64,000 nt of DNA from Chitinophaga agrisoli (GTDB lineage Bacteria > Bacteroidota > Bacteroidia > Chitinophagales > Chitinophagaceae): NCBI RefSeq assembly GCF_008386695.1, contig NZ_VUOC01000004.1:2544327-2608326 (forward strand). Direction: 5' to 3'. The position numbers were made by a program, and so were the translations under genes. Under the pieces are notes generated by a model. The model made no database searches. It saw only the letters and a list, made by a program, of their open reading frames with translations, and was not told the origin of the DNA. Shown here piece by piece: positions 48,553-57,979 of the stretch; position 1 is the stretch's first letter, and each line of letters starts with the position of its first letter.

Positions 48553-49350
48553 TCAGCTGGAAATGGATCCCAGGAATTTTTTGACGACGGCGGCAAAACG
48601 TTCTGGTTGATCCATATGCAGGCTGTGACCAGCGTCCTTGATTTCCTCAGTTTGCAATCGGGGATGAAGGCCTTTCAACTCTTCCGCAACAACAGCCGTA
48701 ACCACTCCCCCATCACCAAATACGAGCAAACTTGGGATATCGATTTTACTCACTAACTGCTTATAATCAGGGTTGGGTGGCGTAAGCACATCAAAAGCGG
48801 CCATGCTTGTTTGGAGTCGCGCCCGGGAAAATATCTCCAGCATCTCAGGCGGCCGGTTAGGATGCCTGACCCGCGCTGATGCCACTACTTCCTCCAGTGA
48901 CATGTTAAGCACTTTCCGATGTTGATCTGCCACATCACTATCCCGGACTTCGCGCTGCACTTCGGGGCTCAGGAACGATGGATCAGCTAAGACCAGGCCA
49001 CGGAGCAGATCAGGCTTACGGCTGGCCACCACAGCCGCGATCATCCCTCCCATTGAATGTCCAAGCAGCACAGGAGATGGAAGCTTTAGCGCAGTTATCA
49101 AACCCGCAATATCATTTGCATGATCTTCATATTGGTATCCGTAGGCAGGCACGTCTGACTTACCATGTCCCCGGGCATCCGGCATGATCACATCATAGTC
49201 GTCTTCCAGCGCCCGTGCCAGACCGGTCCAGCATAAGCCACTGGTCATCAATCCATGCAGCAGGATTACAGGCGGCTTGTTACCTCCGGTTCTGGTGTAG
49301 TGCAGGTTAATGTTGTTTGTTTCGCAGACGGCCGAGATCCAGTTGGTCAT
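48553..49350 (-). CDS. Alpha/beta hydrolase
   Basis: 265 residues, no signal peptide. Fold motifs and triad are clear: oxyanion region LLHGLMTSGLCW (about 30-41), nucleophile S99 in GHSMGGM, acid D213 in LVFGDGG and H242 in DAGHSLHMDQPERF. It is similar in style to esterases, haloperoxidase-like and ring-cleavage product hydrolases; the substrate is not predictable. It lies 85 bp upstream of the dioxygenase-like pair on the same strand, so it could share their transcript. Confidence 0.92.
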   Translation of the reverse strand: MTNWISAVCETNNINLHYTRTGGNKPPVILLHGLMTSGLCWTGLARALEDDYDVIMPDARGHGKSDVPAYGYQYEDHANDIAGLITALKLPSPVLLGHSMGGMIAAVVASRKPDLLRGLVLADPSFLSPEVQREVRDSDVADQHRKVLNMSLEEVVASARVRHPNRPPEMLEIFSRARLQTSMAAFDVLTPPNPDYKQLVSKIDIPSLLVFGDGGVVTAVVAEELKGLHPRLQTEEIKDAGHSLHMDQPERFAAVVKKFLGSISS

Positions 49351-49454
49351 TTTAGTTTTCCGGGTGTAAAATTCACAGTAAAGTTAATTACCCATCATCA
49401 TAAATTACAACCCAGCCCTATCCTCACCGCGCATTTTTCATCCGGGTAGAAATG

Positions 49455-49485
49455 AAGCAGGCGCCTCTTTCCGGAGGCGCCCGCT
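49455..49485 (-). terminator. Hairpin after the DUF5010-like gene
   Basis: An 8-bp GC-rich stem (49460-49467 with 49474-49481) beginning 29 bp downstream of the stop on the minus strand, with only a weak T-rich tail. Confidence 0.6.
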
Positions 49486-49509
49486 TTAATTATATACACT
49501 ACCAGTCCA

Positions 49510-51069
49510 TCAGCTCCCTGGCACCAGCTGGATCCAGTTAACATTTACATTACCCGTATTAAATACAATACGGATCTTATGGTACGAATTGGTAAAGCTG
49601 CCAATGCTTCCCATATCAAAGGTCGTCCAGGTAGACCAGCTGCCGGTATTAGGCAATGTAACGTCTGGCTTTGCTACGCCGTCAATTTCCAGGTGCGCCC
49701 GCATATTATTATTAGGATTGGCTACCCTGATCTGCAGATGAGGGGTACCTGTGGCAACCGGTACTTCCTGCCATTCCAGCCATTCATTATTCTGTATCCA
49801 GCCTATCTGGAAAGCGCCGTTATTATCACTGGTGGCCGCAATGGCGATATTGCCATTACGATAGAAATTAACTTTACCATTGCCGCCGTTGGCTCCGCCG
49901 AAATTATCGCAACCTTCCGCCTCCAGTCTGAAGGTAGACGGGAAGGGACTATGGCTATGCCTGCGTAATATATTAATGCGCTGGTTAGGATAATCATAGC
50001 CGGTTTGGCTATAGCTCAAAGCACTGCCATTGTTGTCTATATTCCTGGCGCGCCACATGGCGGCTTCTTCTTCATAGTCCGTAAAGCCTTCACACAGGGT
50101 AAGTAATGCGCCAGATTCCACCGTGCCATTAAGGCCGTTTTCAAAAAGCTGTCCATGATTGGGGTTAAGATAGGAGCCCACGCCTGAATGCTGGAATTGG
50201 GGAACCGCCACGCCAATCGAAGTGTTGTTCCAGGCAGTCAATGAATAGCTGTTAACCGGCGGCGTAAACCAGCTTTCTTTGCCGTCCGCAATACCTGGAT
50301 TGTTACAGGTAGGATCATTGGTAAAGAAATCCTGGGACAGGATGATATACGGGTTAAACCCAAAATCCGCCTGGCATTTTTGCCTTACATAGGTCAGCGC
50401 CTGGGAGGCATTACCGTTCATATTGGTAAGGAACGTAACGGTATTGCCTGTCCAGATGATAATAACCGGGCGGCCGTTGATCTTAAACCGGTTGGCGTCT
50501 GGCACTGTCTGGAAAAACACCTTGTAATTGTAATCGTAAATGTATTTCCAGTTATTCTGGTCCGCCATATCAAACTTCTGCGCATACCCATATCCACGGC
50601 CATTTGCCATGTTCCATTGGGCAACCCAGGAGGCGGCATTGTCATCAAAAGCAGCCAGTTTAAGCTGGCTGGTAAGGCCGCGGGCATTAATGGCAGCGAT
50701 CAGGGGCGCAATTTTAGCAGGGCTTCCATTGGTATTAGGCTGGGAGCCGGTAAGGTTAGGGCACACAAAATCAACCCCGGCCTGGGCCAACTGCGCCACC
50801 CACTCATCCCAGGTAGCATTCGGATTATTGGGATCCGGATTGTACAAAGAAATGTTCTGATGAGTAGGATAAGTGACCGGCCCGGATAACTGCGAACTGT
50901 ATTGAAAGCCACAGGTCACCCCCAGGTACTGGTTCGGCCCTGCCGACTTAGCGCTGAATTGGTTGTCTTTAATGGCGCCATGAGTTAACGGTTCGTTTTC
51001 CTGGTTTTTTGAGCAACTTACCAACAGCATGGCAATGGCCACCTGTCCTAATAGGAGGAGTTTTTTCAT
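49510..51069 (-). CDS. DUF5010-like lipoprotein with C-terminal carbohydrate-binding domain
   Basis: 519 residues. The lipobox LVSC puts the lipidated Cys at 19, so it is anchored in the outer membrane or exposed on the surface. Residues about 45-370 look like a TIM-barrel glycosidase-related domain of DUF5010 type (YLGVTCGFQYSSQL, AQAGVDFVCPNLTGS, KINGRPVIIIWTG, LTLCEGFTDYEEEAAMW). Residues about 375-519 are a CBM6-like beta-sandwich (FRLEAEGCDNFGG, IQNNEWLEWQEVPVATGTPHLQIRVAN, then YHKIRIVFNTGNVNVNWIQL). A glycan-active enzyme is likely, with linkage unknown; relation to the GH71/GH99 clan is a guess. It is alone, with no SusCD next to it. Confidence 0.78.
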   Translation of the reverse strand: MKKLLLLGQVAIAMLLVSCSKNQENEPLTHGAIKDNQFSAKSAGPNQYLGVTCGFQYSSQLSGPVTYPTHQNISLYNPDPNNPNATWDEWVAQLAQAGVDFVCPNLTGSQPNTNGSPAKIAPLIAAINARGLTSQLKLAAFDDNAASWVAQWNMANGRGYGYAQKFDMADQNNWKYIYDYNYKVFFQTVPDANRFKINGRPVIIIWTGNTVTFLTNMNGNASQALTYVRQKCQADFGFNPYIILSQDFFTNDPTCNNPGIADGKESWFTPPVNSYSLTAWNNTSIGVAVPQFQHSGVGSYLNPNHGQLFENGLNGTVESGALLTLCEGFTDYEEEAAMWRARNIDNNGSALSYSQTGYDYPNQRINILRRHSHSPFPSTFRLEAEGCDNFGGANGGNGKVNFYRNGNIAIAATSDNNGAFQIGWIQNNEWLEWQEVPVATGTPHLQIRVANPNNNMRAHLEIDGVAKPDVTLPNTGSWSTWTTFDMGSIGSFTNSYHKIRIVFNTGNVNVNWIQLVPGS

Positions 51070-51239
51070 AAGATAATTGGTTATACGGGTTAAGAATATT
51101 GACTATAGCAAAATAACAAGGAGGGATTAATAAAACATTAATAAGAGATTAACAGGGGAATAACTCCATCACTACCATCCAATACCAGGGGTATTTACCT
51201 GTTTTTTTAACCTGTAAAGAACTCAAATAACAACAATTT

Positions 51240-51273
51240 AAAAAGCCGCATACATCCTGCGATCTATGCGGCT
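51240..51273 (-). terminator. Terminator of the AraC/SDR operon
   Basis: A 9-bp perfect stem (51244-51252 with 51265-51273) followed on the minus strand by a short T run, 30 bp after the regulator's stop. Confidence 0.85.
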
Positions 51274-51302
51274 CTATCAACACTTTATATAAAAAACTCA
51301 TC

Positions 51303-52193
51303 TCAATTCATCAATCCCTTCTTAAACTGGTTCGGGCTGATCCCCGTCTCCTTCTTAAACAACCTCGAAAAATAAGGCAGGTTCTCAAACCCCAGCTCAT
51401 ACGCTATGTCAGACACCCGCTGATCATCCGTCTTGAGCCGGTTCTTAGCTTCGTTTACCAGATAAATATGTATCAGCTCAATGGCGGTTTTCCCCGTCTC
51501 CTGTTTAAGCAGATCACTCAGGTACCTGGGTGATAAGTTAAGCTGTGCCGCGAGCGCATTCACTGTTGGTAAACCCTTCGCAGCCAACACCCCGTCTTTA
51601 AAATAAGCATCCAGCGCTTCATGGAATTTCGACACCGTTTTGCCGGAAAGCTCCATCCGGTTAATAAACTGGCGCTTATAGAACCGCTGGGAATATTTTA
51701 ATATGGAATCAATATGCGTAAGCATAATATCCCGGCTATACTCATCTGTATTATTACGGTACTCCGTTTCTATCTTGTAATACAGATCCCATATGGTCTG
51801 TTCTTCTGCCGGTGAAAGGTGCAGCGCTTCATTCGTTTCATAATCGAAGAAAGCATATTTACTGATGGCTGAATGCAGAAAATGACCGTTCAGAAAATCC
51901 TCATGAATGAATATCAGAAACGCATCTTCATCATACTCCACACTTTTAAACTCGATCACCTGCCGGGGTTTGATGAAGATCAGGCTACCGTTATTATGAT
52001 CGTATTTAGTGCGGCCGTATAATATAACACCCGCCTTAAGCTTCTTAAACCCGATCATGTAAAAATCAGATGTAAACTCCCTGTCGCCCAGCCCGCAGGT
52101 CTGCGTACACCTGTAAACGCTGAAGAGCGGATTCTCCGGCATCGGAATACCGTTAAAACGGTGTATATCTGCTAAATTCTTAAAGTGCTCCAT
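51303..52193 (-). CDS. AraC-family transcriptional regulator
   Basis: 296 residues. The N-terminal part (about 1-130) is cupin-like (GSLIFIKPRQVIEFKS). The C-terminal DNA-binding domain (about 195-293) has both helix-turn-helices, AAQLNLSPRYLSDLLKQETGKTAIELIHIYLV and RVSDIAYELGFENLPYFSRLFKKETGISPNQFKK. It lies 69 bp downstream of the short-chain dehydrogenase gene on the same strand and probably controls it. Confidence 0.93.
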   Translation of the reverse strand: MEHFKNLADIHRFNGIPMPENPLFSVYRCTQTCGLGDREFTSDFYMIGFKKLKAGVILYGRTKYDHNNGSLIFIKPRQVIEFKSVEYDEDAFLIFIHEDFLNGHFLHSAISKYAFFDYETNEALHLSPAEEQTIWDLYYKIETEYRNNTDEYSRDIMLTHIDSILKYSQRFYKRQFINRMELSGKTVSKFHEALDAYFKDGVLAAKGLPTVNALAAQLNLSPRYLSDLLKQETGKTAIELIHIYLVNEAKNRLKTDDQRVSDIAYELGFENLPYFSRLFKKETGISPNQFKKGLMN

Positions 52194-52262
52194 GACTATG
52201 GCAATTACGCAAATCTACGCCATACGGCGTAGATCGCATTCATACAATATCATTAACATATG

Positions 52263-53081
52263 TTACTTACCATGTGCGGCCGCGGAGATTCCACTCCAGC
52301 TGTCCCATTCTGCCAAACGGCCTTCATAGGCCTGCTTTACCAGTGGATAGCCAAATTTGCCAAGGAATAGACGCAGTGGCGGATTCTTACTGTCTATCAG
52401 CTCCAGTACAGCCGGGGTAGTAGCCTCCGGGACGCCAAAACGATCGTCCGTCATACCGCTCAGAAATGCGGTCTTTACCGGTTCATACTCAGGCATGGCA
52501 GTGGTATGCACAGCAGATGCGCCGGCCCAGTCCGTTGAAAAGGAGTTTGGTTCAACCAGCGTAACATTGATACCAAAACCTTTTACTTCGGCAGCCAGGG
52601 TCTCACTTAACCCTTCCACTGCAAATTTAGAGGCATTGTACAGGCCCAGCACCGGGAAAGTGATGAGGCCCACTACGCTGGAAACCTGGATGATATGTCC
52701 ATGTCCCTGTGCGCGCATGATAGGCAGTACCGCCTGTGTCAGCCATAACAGGCCAAAGAAGTTAGTTTCCATCTGTTCACGGGCTTCCTGTTCACTGGTC
52801 TCCTCCACGCTGCCAAACAAGCCGTACCCTGCATTATTGATCAGTACATCAATGCTTCCGAAATGTTCTTTTGCTTTGTGGATAGCTGCAAAATCCGCGG
52901 CGCGGTCGTTCACATCCAACTGCAGCGCCAGCATATTGTTGCCATATTGGCTAACCAGGTCGTCCAGTGTACGCGGGTCGCGCGCGGTTGCTATTACCTT
53001 ATCCCCTCTTTCCAGGAATGCTGCCGCCCATAACTTACCGAACCCCCTGGAGGCGCCGGTAATAAAAATTGTCTTTGCCAT
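52263..53081 (-). CDS. Short-chain dehydrogenase/reductase
   Basis: 272 residues with a classical SDR pattern: cofactor motif TGASRGFG (8-15), LDVND near 55-59, NNAG (82-85), catalytic S134/S135 with Y148 and K152 in YNASK. Arg33/Asp35 after the second strand (TARDPRTL) fit NADP(H) preference. Oxidises or reduces an alcohol or ketone of unknown identity. Transcribed toward its probable regulator and away from the NlpE-like pair. Confidence 0.94.
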   Translation of the reverse strand: MAKTIFITGASRGFGKLWAAAFLERGDKVIATARDPRTLDDLVSQYGNNMLALQLDVNDRAADFAAIHKAKEHFGSIDVLINNAGYGLFGSVEETSEQEAREQMETNFFGLLWLTQAVLPIMRAQGHGHIIQVSSVVGLITFPVLGLYNASKFAVEGLSETLAAEVKGFGINVTLVEPNSFSTDWAGASAVHTTAMPEYEPVKTAFLSGMTDDRFGVPEATTPAVLELIDSKNPPLRLFLGKFGYPLVKQAYEGRLAEWDSWSGISAAAHGK

Positions 53082-53164
53082 TGCTATTACTTTTTAATGT
53101 TACAGCAAAATTAGCGGGGACAATGCAGGGCGATTTATACAGAAGTAGGGAAGATTGATACATT

Positions 53165-53215
53165 TTTACATCGTAAAACCGCTTTTTGTCACGCATCCAC
53201 ATCATTAGATGTAAA
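53165..53215. promoter_or_regulatory. Separated inverted repeat TTTACATC/GATGTAAA
   Basis: Two exact 8-bp arms (53165-53172 and 53208-53215) in the divergent region between the SDR and NlpE-like genes. Arm spacing is about 43 bp, suited to a looping or two-site regulator, but it could be chance. Confidence 0.3.
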
Positions 53216-53264
53216 TTTCAACGCTGACCGGATAACAGGGCTTAACTTTACTAAAATAAATGCT

Positions 53265-53771
53265 ATGAAGCCTAAACTTGTTATTACAGCTTCGTTGTTT
53301 GTTTTCGCTGTCATAAGTGCCCGTTGTCAACAAATTGGTCCAACGGCCTCCTCTGTACTGGGAACTTTTGCAGCCAGCACGCCCTGCAGCCAGGGAACAA
53401 GGCCATTGCCAGGTATGGCTGCAAATACTGATTGCGAATTCATAAAATGGGAGCTTACACTTTACCAGGATGAACATACAAAAGCGCCCACTACTTATCA
53501 ATTGCATGCTACATATGGATTATCTAAGCCAGGCACAACAGGATTCATTGACGGAGGGAATAAAATTGACATGCAGGGGAATTGGATGATCACCAGGAGC
53601 GCCCCGGACAGCAATCAGATCATTTACCAATTACGGGATAGTAAAACAAATAAAACGATCTCCTTTCTAAAGCTGAGCGATGATCTGCTGCATTTACTGG
53701 ATAGTAATCAACATCTGATGATCGGAAGCGCCGCGTGGAGCTACACATTGAACAGGATCAACGATAAATAA
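53265..53771 (+). CDS. NlpE-like exported protein 1
   Basis: 168 residues with a signal sequence ending near SARCQQ; a Cys there could also be a lipobox. The body resembles the NlpE N-terminal barrel used in copper or envelope-stress sensing: a first strand with two Cys (STPCSQG and TDCEFIKWELTLYQDE), then TTYQLHATYG, GNWMITRS, and LLDSNQHLM before the final strand SYTLNRI. It is followed 16 bp later by a paralogue. Role inferred by fold resemblance only. Confidence 0.68.
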   Translation: MKPKLVITASLFVFAVISARCQQIGPTASSVLGTFAASTPCSQGTRPLPGMAANTDCEFIKWELTLYQDEHTKAPTTYQLHATYGLSKPGTTGFIDGGNKIDMQGNWMITRSAPDSNQIIYQLRDSKTNKTISFLKLSDDLLHLLDSNQHLMIGSAAWSYTLNRINDK

Positions 53772-53787
53772 CCATAAAAGATCTATC

Positions 53788-54345
53788 ATGAAATATCTAC
53801 TGATAGCATTTGTCATCCTTTTTTGCTCTCTGACAACACGCCGCTCAAAAGCACAAACAGCAGCCGCTGATAATAAGCTGTCTCAAACTATCACTTTCCG
53901 GCCTATTCCAAAAGGGCTTGATGTGGCGGGAGTTTTCCAGGGAAGGCCTCCCTGCGACGGCGTGGCAAAACAGCTAAACATATCCGTACCTGCTGACTGT
54001 CCCAAGTTGAAATGGGATCTGATCCTTTACCAGGATCCAACCACACAACAACCAACCACGTATGCCCTTACGCTTGTGGGAGGCGGCGAGCTGTTTAAAC
54101 AGCCGGATGGCGGCGCTTACCGGCAGCAATCCCTCAAAGGGAAATGGATAATTACTAAAGGCGCCAGGTCAGACGCTAACGCAGTTGTTTACCGCTTAGC
54201 GCTCAATACCGGCGCTCATCTCTATCTGCTCAAAGGAGACGATAATGTTCTTTTTGTCCTGGATGAGAACAAAGCCTTCAGGGTGGGCAACATAGATTTC
54301 AGCTATACGCTGAATAGAGTAACGCTCGTTCCGGGAAACAAATAA
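53788..54345 (+). CDS. NlpE-like exported protein 2
   Basis: 185 residues with a signal peptide ending near SKAQT. It parallels its upstream neighbour throughout: GRPPCDGVA and ADCPKLKWDLILYQDP, TTYALTLVGGG, KGKWIITKGA, LFVLDENKAFRVG and the end FSYTLNRV, which appears in both. Tandem duplication is clear. The two Cys in the first strands are kept. Co-transcribed with protein 1; it ends 5 bp short of the convergent permease gene. Confidence 0.68.
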   Translation: MKYLLIAFVILFCSLTTRRSKAQTAAADNKLSQTITFRPIPKGLDVAGVFQGRPPCDGVAKQLNISVPADCPKLKWDLILYQDPTTQQPTTYALTLVGGGELFKQPDGGAYRQQSLKGKWIITKGARSDANAVVYRLALNTGAHLYLLKGDDNVLFVLDENKAFRVGNIDFSYTLNRVTLVPGNK

Positions 54346-54350
54346 TGATG

Positions 54351-56723
54351 CTATTCCGCCTTCAAACTCTTAACCGGATTAACCACCGCCGCCTTTATCG
54401 CCTGGGAGCTCACCGTTATCAAGGCTATCAGCAACGCCATCACCCCCGCTACCAAAAACACCCACCATTGTATTGTTGTTCTGTATGCATAGTCCTGCAA
54501 CCAGTTATGCATCAGCCACCAGGCTGCGGGAAACGCTATAAAACATGCTGCAACGACTAATTGCAAAAATTCTCTGGCCAGCAACCCTGCCAGTCCAATA
54601 ACAGAAGCGCCCAGCACTCTGCGTACGCCTATTTCCCTGGTCCTCCGCTCTGCAGTATATGCCGCCAGGCCAAATAAACCAAGGCAGGAGATCGCAATAG
54701 CCAATATTCCAAACACGCCGGACAATCTGCCAATGAGCATTTCCGTAGCAAACACCGCGTCAAAATCCGCATCTGCAAACCGGTATTCAAATGGGAAACC
54801 GGGGTTAGCAGATAACATCACCGCCCCGGTTTTGGCCAGCGCCTCCGGCAGGTTTACGTTGGGTTTTAACCGCACCGCCATCATCGTGGATGCATAGTTG
54901 CCGCAGATCAGGATAAGCGGCGCCCCTTTACCATATACATCATTGTAAACAAAGTCTTTAATGATCCCCACCACCGTCAGGTTAGACTTACCGGCAGTGA
55001 TAATGCTGCCGGGTTTTCCCGCTGCGCCCATAAGGCCGGCCATAGTTTCGTTGATAATAACACGATTGCTGTCTGCCGTGCCAGGGTAAAAATCGCGGCC
55101 CGCTACTATTTTCATGTGCATGGTCGAAATGTATTCCGGGCTCACCACGTTGGAGTAAACAGCGGATTTGTCACCCTGGCGTTTACCCTGCCAGCCAAAC
55201 CCATCCCCATAGCTGTACACATGCAGGGCATCATGCAGGCTGGTAGCCGCATTTTCTACATAACCGGTGGCGGCAAGACTGTTTTTGATCTGGCTGAGAT
55301 GTTCCTTCATACTACCCTGCAGCTGTATATAAAGTAAATTATCCTTACTATAGCCAAGGTTCCGCTCCCTGATATGTTGCACCTGCAGGTATACGATCAT
55401 GGTGGATATAATAAGTATCACAGAGGCACTGAACTGCGCTATCACCAACCCTTTACGGATAAAGTTAACGCCGCCGGGGCTTTTGATCCGTATCCCCTTT
55501 AATACCCTTACCGGGTTAAAGGATGATAGATAAAACGCTGGATAGCTGCCTGCAACCAGCCCGGTAATAAGGCCAATAGCCAACAGAAAAAGCAGGTGCA
55601 GCGGGCTCAATAAATTCACCGCCAGCTGCTTTTGCACCAATGCATTGTAAAACGGCATCAATATAAATAACATGCCCACCGCCAGTATCACGGCTATAAA
55701 TGATATCAGCGAAGATTCGCTGATGAACTTTCCGATCAAACCGCTTTTGTCCGCGCCCAGCACCTTCAGCACCCCTATTTCCTTGGCGCGTTGCTCAGAC
55801 CGCGCCGTGGCAAGGTTCATAAAATTGATACAGGCAATAAGCAGGATGATAAAGGCTATTGTTGAAAAAAGCCTTACATATTTTATATTCCCTCCCTGCT
55901 GCACGCCGCTCACAAATTTATTACGCAGATGCCAGTCATTCATACTAAACAGGAAGCACCGGTTGGTGGAGCCGCTCACTTTAGTGCCCATATAATTAGC
56001 CAGCTGCTTATTGATGGCTGCCGCATTGGCCTGGGGGGACAACTCCACGATCGTTTCTGTCAGATTATTGTTCCAGGGCTTTAACCAGTCATTCGCATTC
56101 TCCCAGGTTTCGTATGGCGAAAGCCACTGAAATTTATAATTACAATTGGAAGGCAGGTCCTTAAAAACGCCAGTAACCGTAAAAGGCCCGTCTACTGTGT
56201 AGGCGGATCTGGCATTCATGATTACTGTTTTACCCACCGGGTTGCCATCGCCAAAAACCTTTTTCGACATGGTTTCGCTGATCACGATGGATTGCGGCTC
56301 CTTTAACGCGGTGGTTGGAGCGCCATACACAAACTGCAGGGAATACATGGAAAGAATGGACGGATCTGCATACATGCCCTTTTCCTTAATGGATTGATCA
56401 CCCAGCGCTACCAGTTGATCCATTTCCCAGCTAAGCCGGCCACTGTTAACAATACCTGGTATCTCCGCTTTTAATGCAGCTGCCAGCGGTCCCGGTGTAG
56501 AAGGGCTAGTGGTGATGCCGGCTTCATTTTGCTGATTTTGCATAACATGATACAGCTGATCATGTTTCGCAAAATTCCGGTTGAAGGTCATTTCATCCTC
56601 CACCCATAGAAAGATCAATGCCGCACAGGTGATCCCGATCGTTAACCCGAAGATGTTCAGAAAACTGTAAGCCTTATTCTTCCAAAGGCTGCGGAACATC
56701 GTTTTGAAATTGCTCTTGAACAT
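54351..56723 (-). CDS. MacB/FtsX-type ABC transporter permease
   Basis: 790 residues from the ATG at 56723, which yields the family-typical start MFKSNFKTMFRSLWKNK; an upstream ATG at 56756 adds 11 unlikely residues. Two MacB-PCD periplasmic domains and two FtsX domains, about eight transmembrane helices: one near 20-40, three near 275-420, one near 425-445 and three near 670-790. The conserved ARSEQRAKEIGVLKVLGA and AERRTREIGVRRVLGA cytoplasmic motifs precede membrane helices. It is a long fused permease common in Bacteroidota; no ATPase gene is beside it. Possible roles are peptide or antimicrobial efflux. Confidence 0.92.
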   Translation of the reverse strand: MFKSNFKTMFRSLWKNKAYSFLNIFGLTIGITCAALIFLWVEDEMTFNRNFAKHDQLYHVMQNQQNEAGITTSPSTPGPLAAALKAEIPGIVNSGRLSWEMDQLVALGDQSIKEKGMYADPSILSMYSLQFVYGAPTTALKEPQSIVISETMSKKVFGDGNPVGKTVIMNARSAYTVDGPFTVTGVFKDLPSNCNYKFQWLSPYETWENANDWLKPWNNNLTETIVELSPQANAAAINKQLANYMGTKVSGSTNRCFLFSMNDWHLRNKFVSGVQQGGNIKYVRLFSTIAFIILLIACINFMNLATARSEQRAKEIGVLKVLGADKSGLIGKFISESSLISFIAVILAVGMLFILMPFYNALVQKQLAVNLLSPLHLLFLLAIGLITGLVAGSYPAFYLSSFNPVRVLKGIRIKSPGGVNFIRKGLVIAQFSASVILIISTMIVYLQVQHIRERNLGYSKDNLLYIQLQGSMKEHLSQIKNSLAATGYVENAATSLHDALHVYSYGDGFGWQGKRQGDKSAVYSNVVSPEYISTMHMKIVAGRDFYPGTADSNRVIINETMAGLMGAAGKPGSIITAGKSNLTVVGIIKDFVYNDVYGKGAPLILICGNYASTMMAVRLKPNVNLPEALAKTGAVMLSANPGFPFEYRFADADFDAVFATEMLIGRLSGVFGILAIAISCLGLFGLAAYTAERRTREIGVRRVLGASVIGLAGLLAREFLQLVVAACFIAFPAAWWLMHNWLQDYAYRTTIQWWVFLVAGVMALLIALITVSSQAIKAAVVNPVKSLKAE

Positions 56724-56825
56724 AAATAATGACTTATGAATTATTTCACAACACACATGCCGCCTTTATAACATATTGATTATAAATATAGTGCCGGCAA
56801 TAATCCCCCAAAAACTGTCCGATAA

Positions 56826-56843
56826 CGCACAGCTACATGTGCG
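56826..56843. promoter_or_regulatory. Inverted repeat in the permease/MauE-like divergent region
   Basis: CGCACA (56826-56831) and TGTGCG (56838-56843), centre of six, with further partial symmetry outside. It is a candidate operator between divergent genes. Confidence 0.3.
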
Positions 56844-57009
56844 ATTATGGAAAACTATTGCAATTCTCATCCCCTTTTACTAATTTTATCAAGTAGGCGC
56901 CCACGTGACGATGTTGACCTGTTGACCAGCAAATAATCCATTAAGATTCCATGAAGCACTAAACCGTCATCTGTCTTTTATTCTACTATTGAACATTGAA
57001 TATTTCTTT

Positions 57010-57459
57010 ATGAAAACCAAAGCATTCAATCCAGCCATTGAAGCGATCACCGCCGTCTTGCTATTACTTTGGATCTACACTGGCCTCAATAAGCTGATCC
57101 ATTACGACAAATTCAGTTTTGAAGCCGGCCGCTCCCCTTTTTTGCAACATATAGCGCCGTTGGTAGCCATTATGGTGCCTACAGGCGAATTGGTAATAGC
57201 CGCGCTGCTGATCTTTAAACGAACGCGCGTAGCGGGCTTATATGCATCGCTGTTCCTTATGACGCTGTTTACCGGTTATGTATACATCATGCTGCGTTAT
57301 GCTTATGATCTGCCCTGCAGTTGTGGCGGTATCATCGAATTGTTAACCTGGGAGCAGCACCTGGCGGTTAATTTTATCATCACCCTGCTTACCGCCATTG
57401 CCATATTGCTGCAAAGCCGGCTCACGATGCGCAACAAGCAAGTCATTTCATTGCCTTAA
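57010..57459 (+). CDS. MauE/DoxX-like redox-associated membrane protein
   Basis: 149 residues from the ATG at 57010; an upstream in-frame ATG at 56989 gives seven extra residues that do not fit the family. Four transmembrane helices at about 8-26, 46-68, 74-96 and 112-134. A CSCGG motif (C103, C105) lies just after the third helix, as in MauE-like proteins that pass electrons or reduce disulfides in the periplasm. Downstream lie a small Cys-containing exported protein and a beta-propeller protein, which suggests that they act together. No thioredoxin gene is in the cluster. Confidence 0.85.
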   Translation: MKTKAFNPAIEAITAVLLLLWIYTGLNKLIHYDKFSFEAGRSPFLQHIAPLVAIMVPTGELVIAALLIFKRTRVAGLYASLFLMTLFTGYVYIMLRYAYDLPCSCGGIIELLTWEQHLAVNFIITLLTAIAILLQSRLTMRNKQVISLP

Positions 57460-57555
57460 CTCTTTTATTGATCAATAAAACAGGTCCCTCTTCTCCTGTA
57501 CTAGCGGAGGCAGCCGCCTTGGCTGTTATTATTTCCTAATCATTAAAGCGAACAC

Positions 57556-57870
57556 ATGAAAAAGATGAAGATCAGTTTTGCCGCATTGGTAGCTGTAGCT
57601 GCCGTAGGCCTCACCATCTCTACCAACGCAAGCACCCTTATTAAGAAAACAGAAGCATGCTACCGCACCGTTGTTATTCCCGGCCTTCCGGCAGACCGCA
57701 CCGCCAGCTATGGCGGCAACCTCATTCCGGCGTTTGGCACCAATGTTAAGAGCGTAGCAAACCCTAGTTCAGCCGGCAACTGTAGCGGCAACGCCTATTT
57801 CTGCTGCGCCAGCACTTTCCAGTCAGGCGGGAACACATACGTTTGGGAAGTATTCCTGACAGACCTGTGA
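57556..57870 (+). CDS. Small exported Cys-containing protein
   Basis: 104 residues. An N-terminal signal peptide (MKKMKISFAALVAVAAVGLTISTNA) is followed by an approximately 78-residue mature part with four Cys: C35, C76 and the pair C83-C84. The mature part is rich in Gly, Asn and Ser with no known motif. It resembles the small DUF6520-type exported proteins found near MauE-like genes in this phylum, though that label is uncertain. Even Cys number and the adjacent MauE-like gene suggest disulfide formation or reduction as part of maturation. Confidence 0.65.
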   Translation: MKKMKISFAALVAVAAVGLTISTNASTLIKKTEACYRTVVIPGLPADRTASYGGNLIPAFGTNVKSVANPSSAGNCSGNAYFCCASTFQSGGNTYVWEVFLTDL

Positions 57871-57930
57871 TCATACGTTAGGTAAAAAGAAACACAACGA
57901 TGCCGGCTGCAATAGCCTGCTTAATTTATC

Positions 57931-57961
57931 AACAGAGACTACTCCCGGGGTAGTCTCTGTT
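57931..57961. terminator. Strong hairpin between the small protein and the propeller gene
   Basis: A 12-bp perfect stem (57931-57942 with 57950-57961) with a 7-base loop but no T run on either strand. It may act as an attenuator or stabilise the upstream message. Confidence 0.55.
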
Positions 57962-57979
57962 CCTGATATGCTTTTAATT

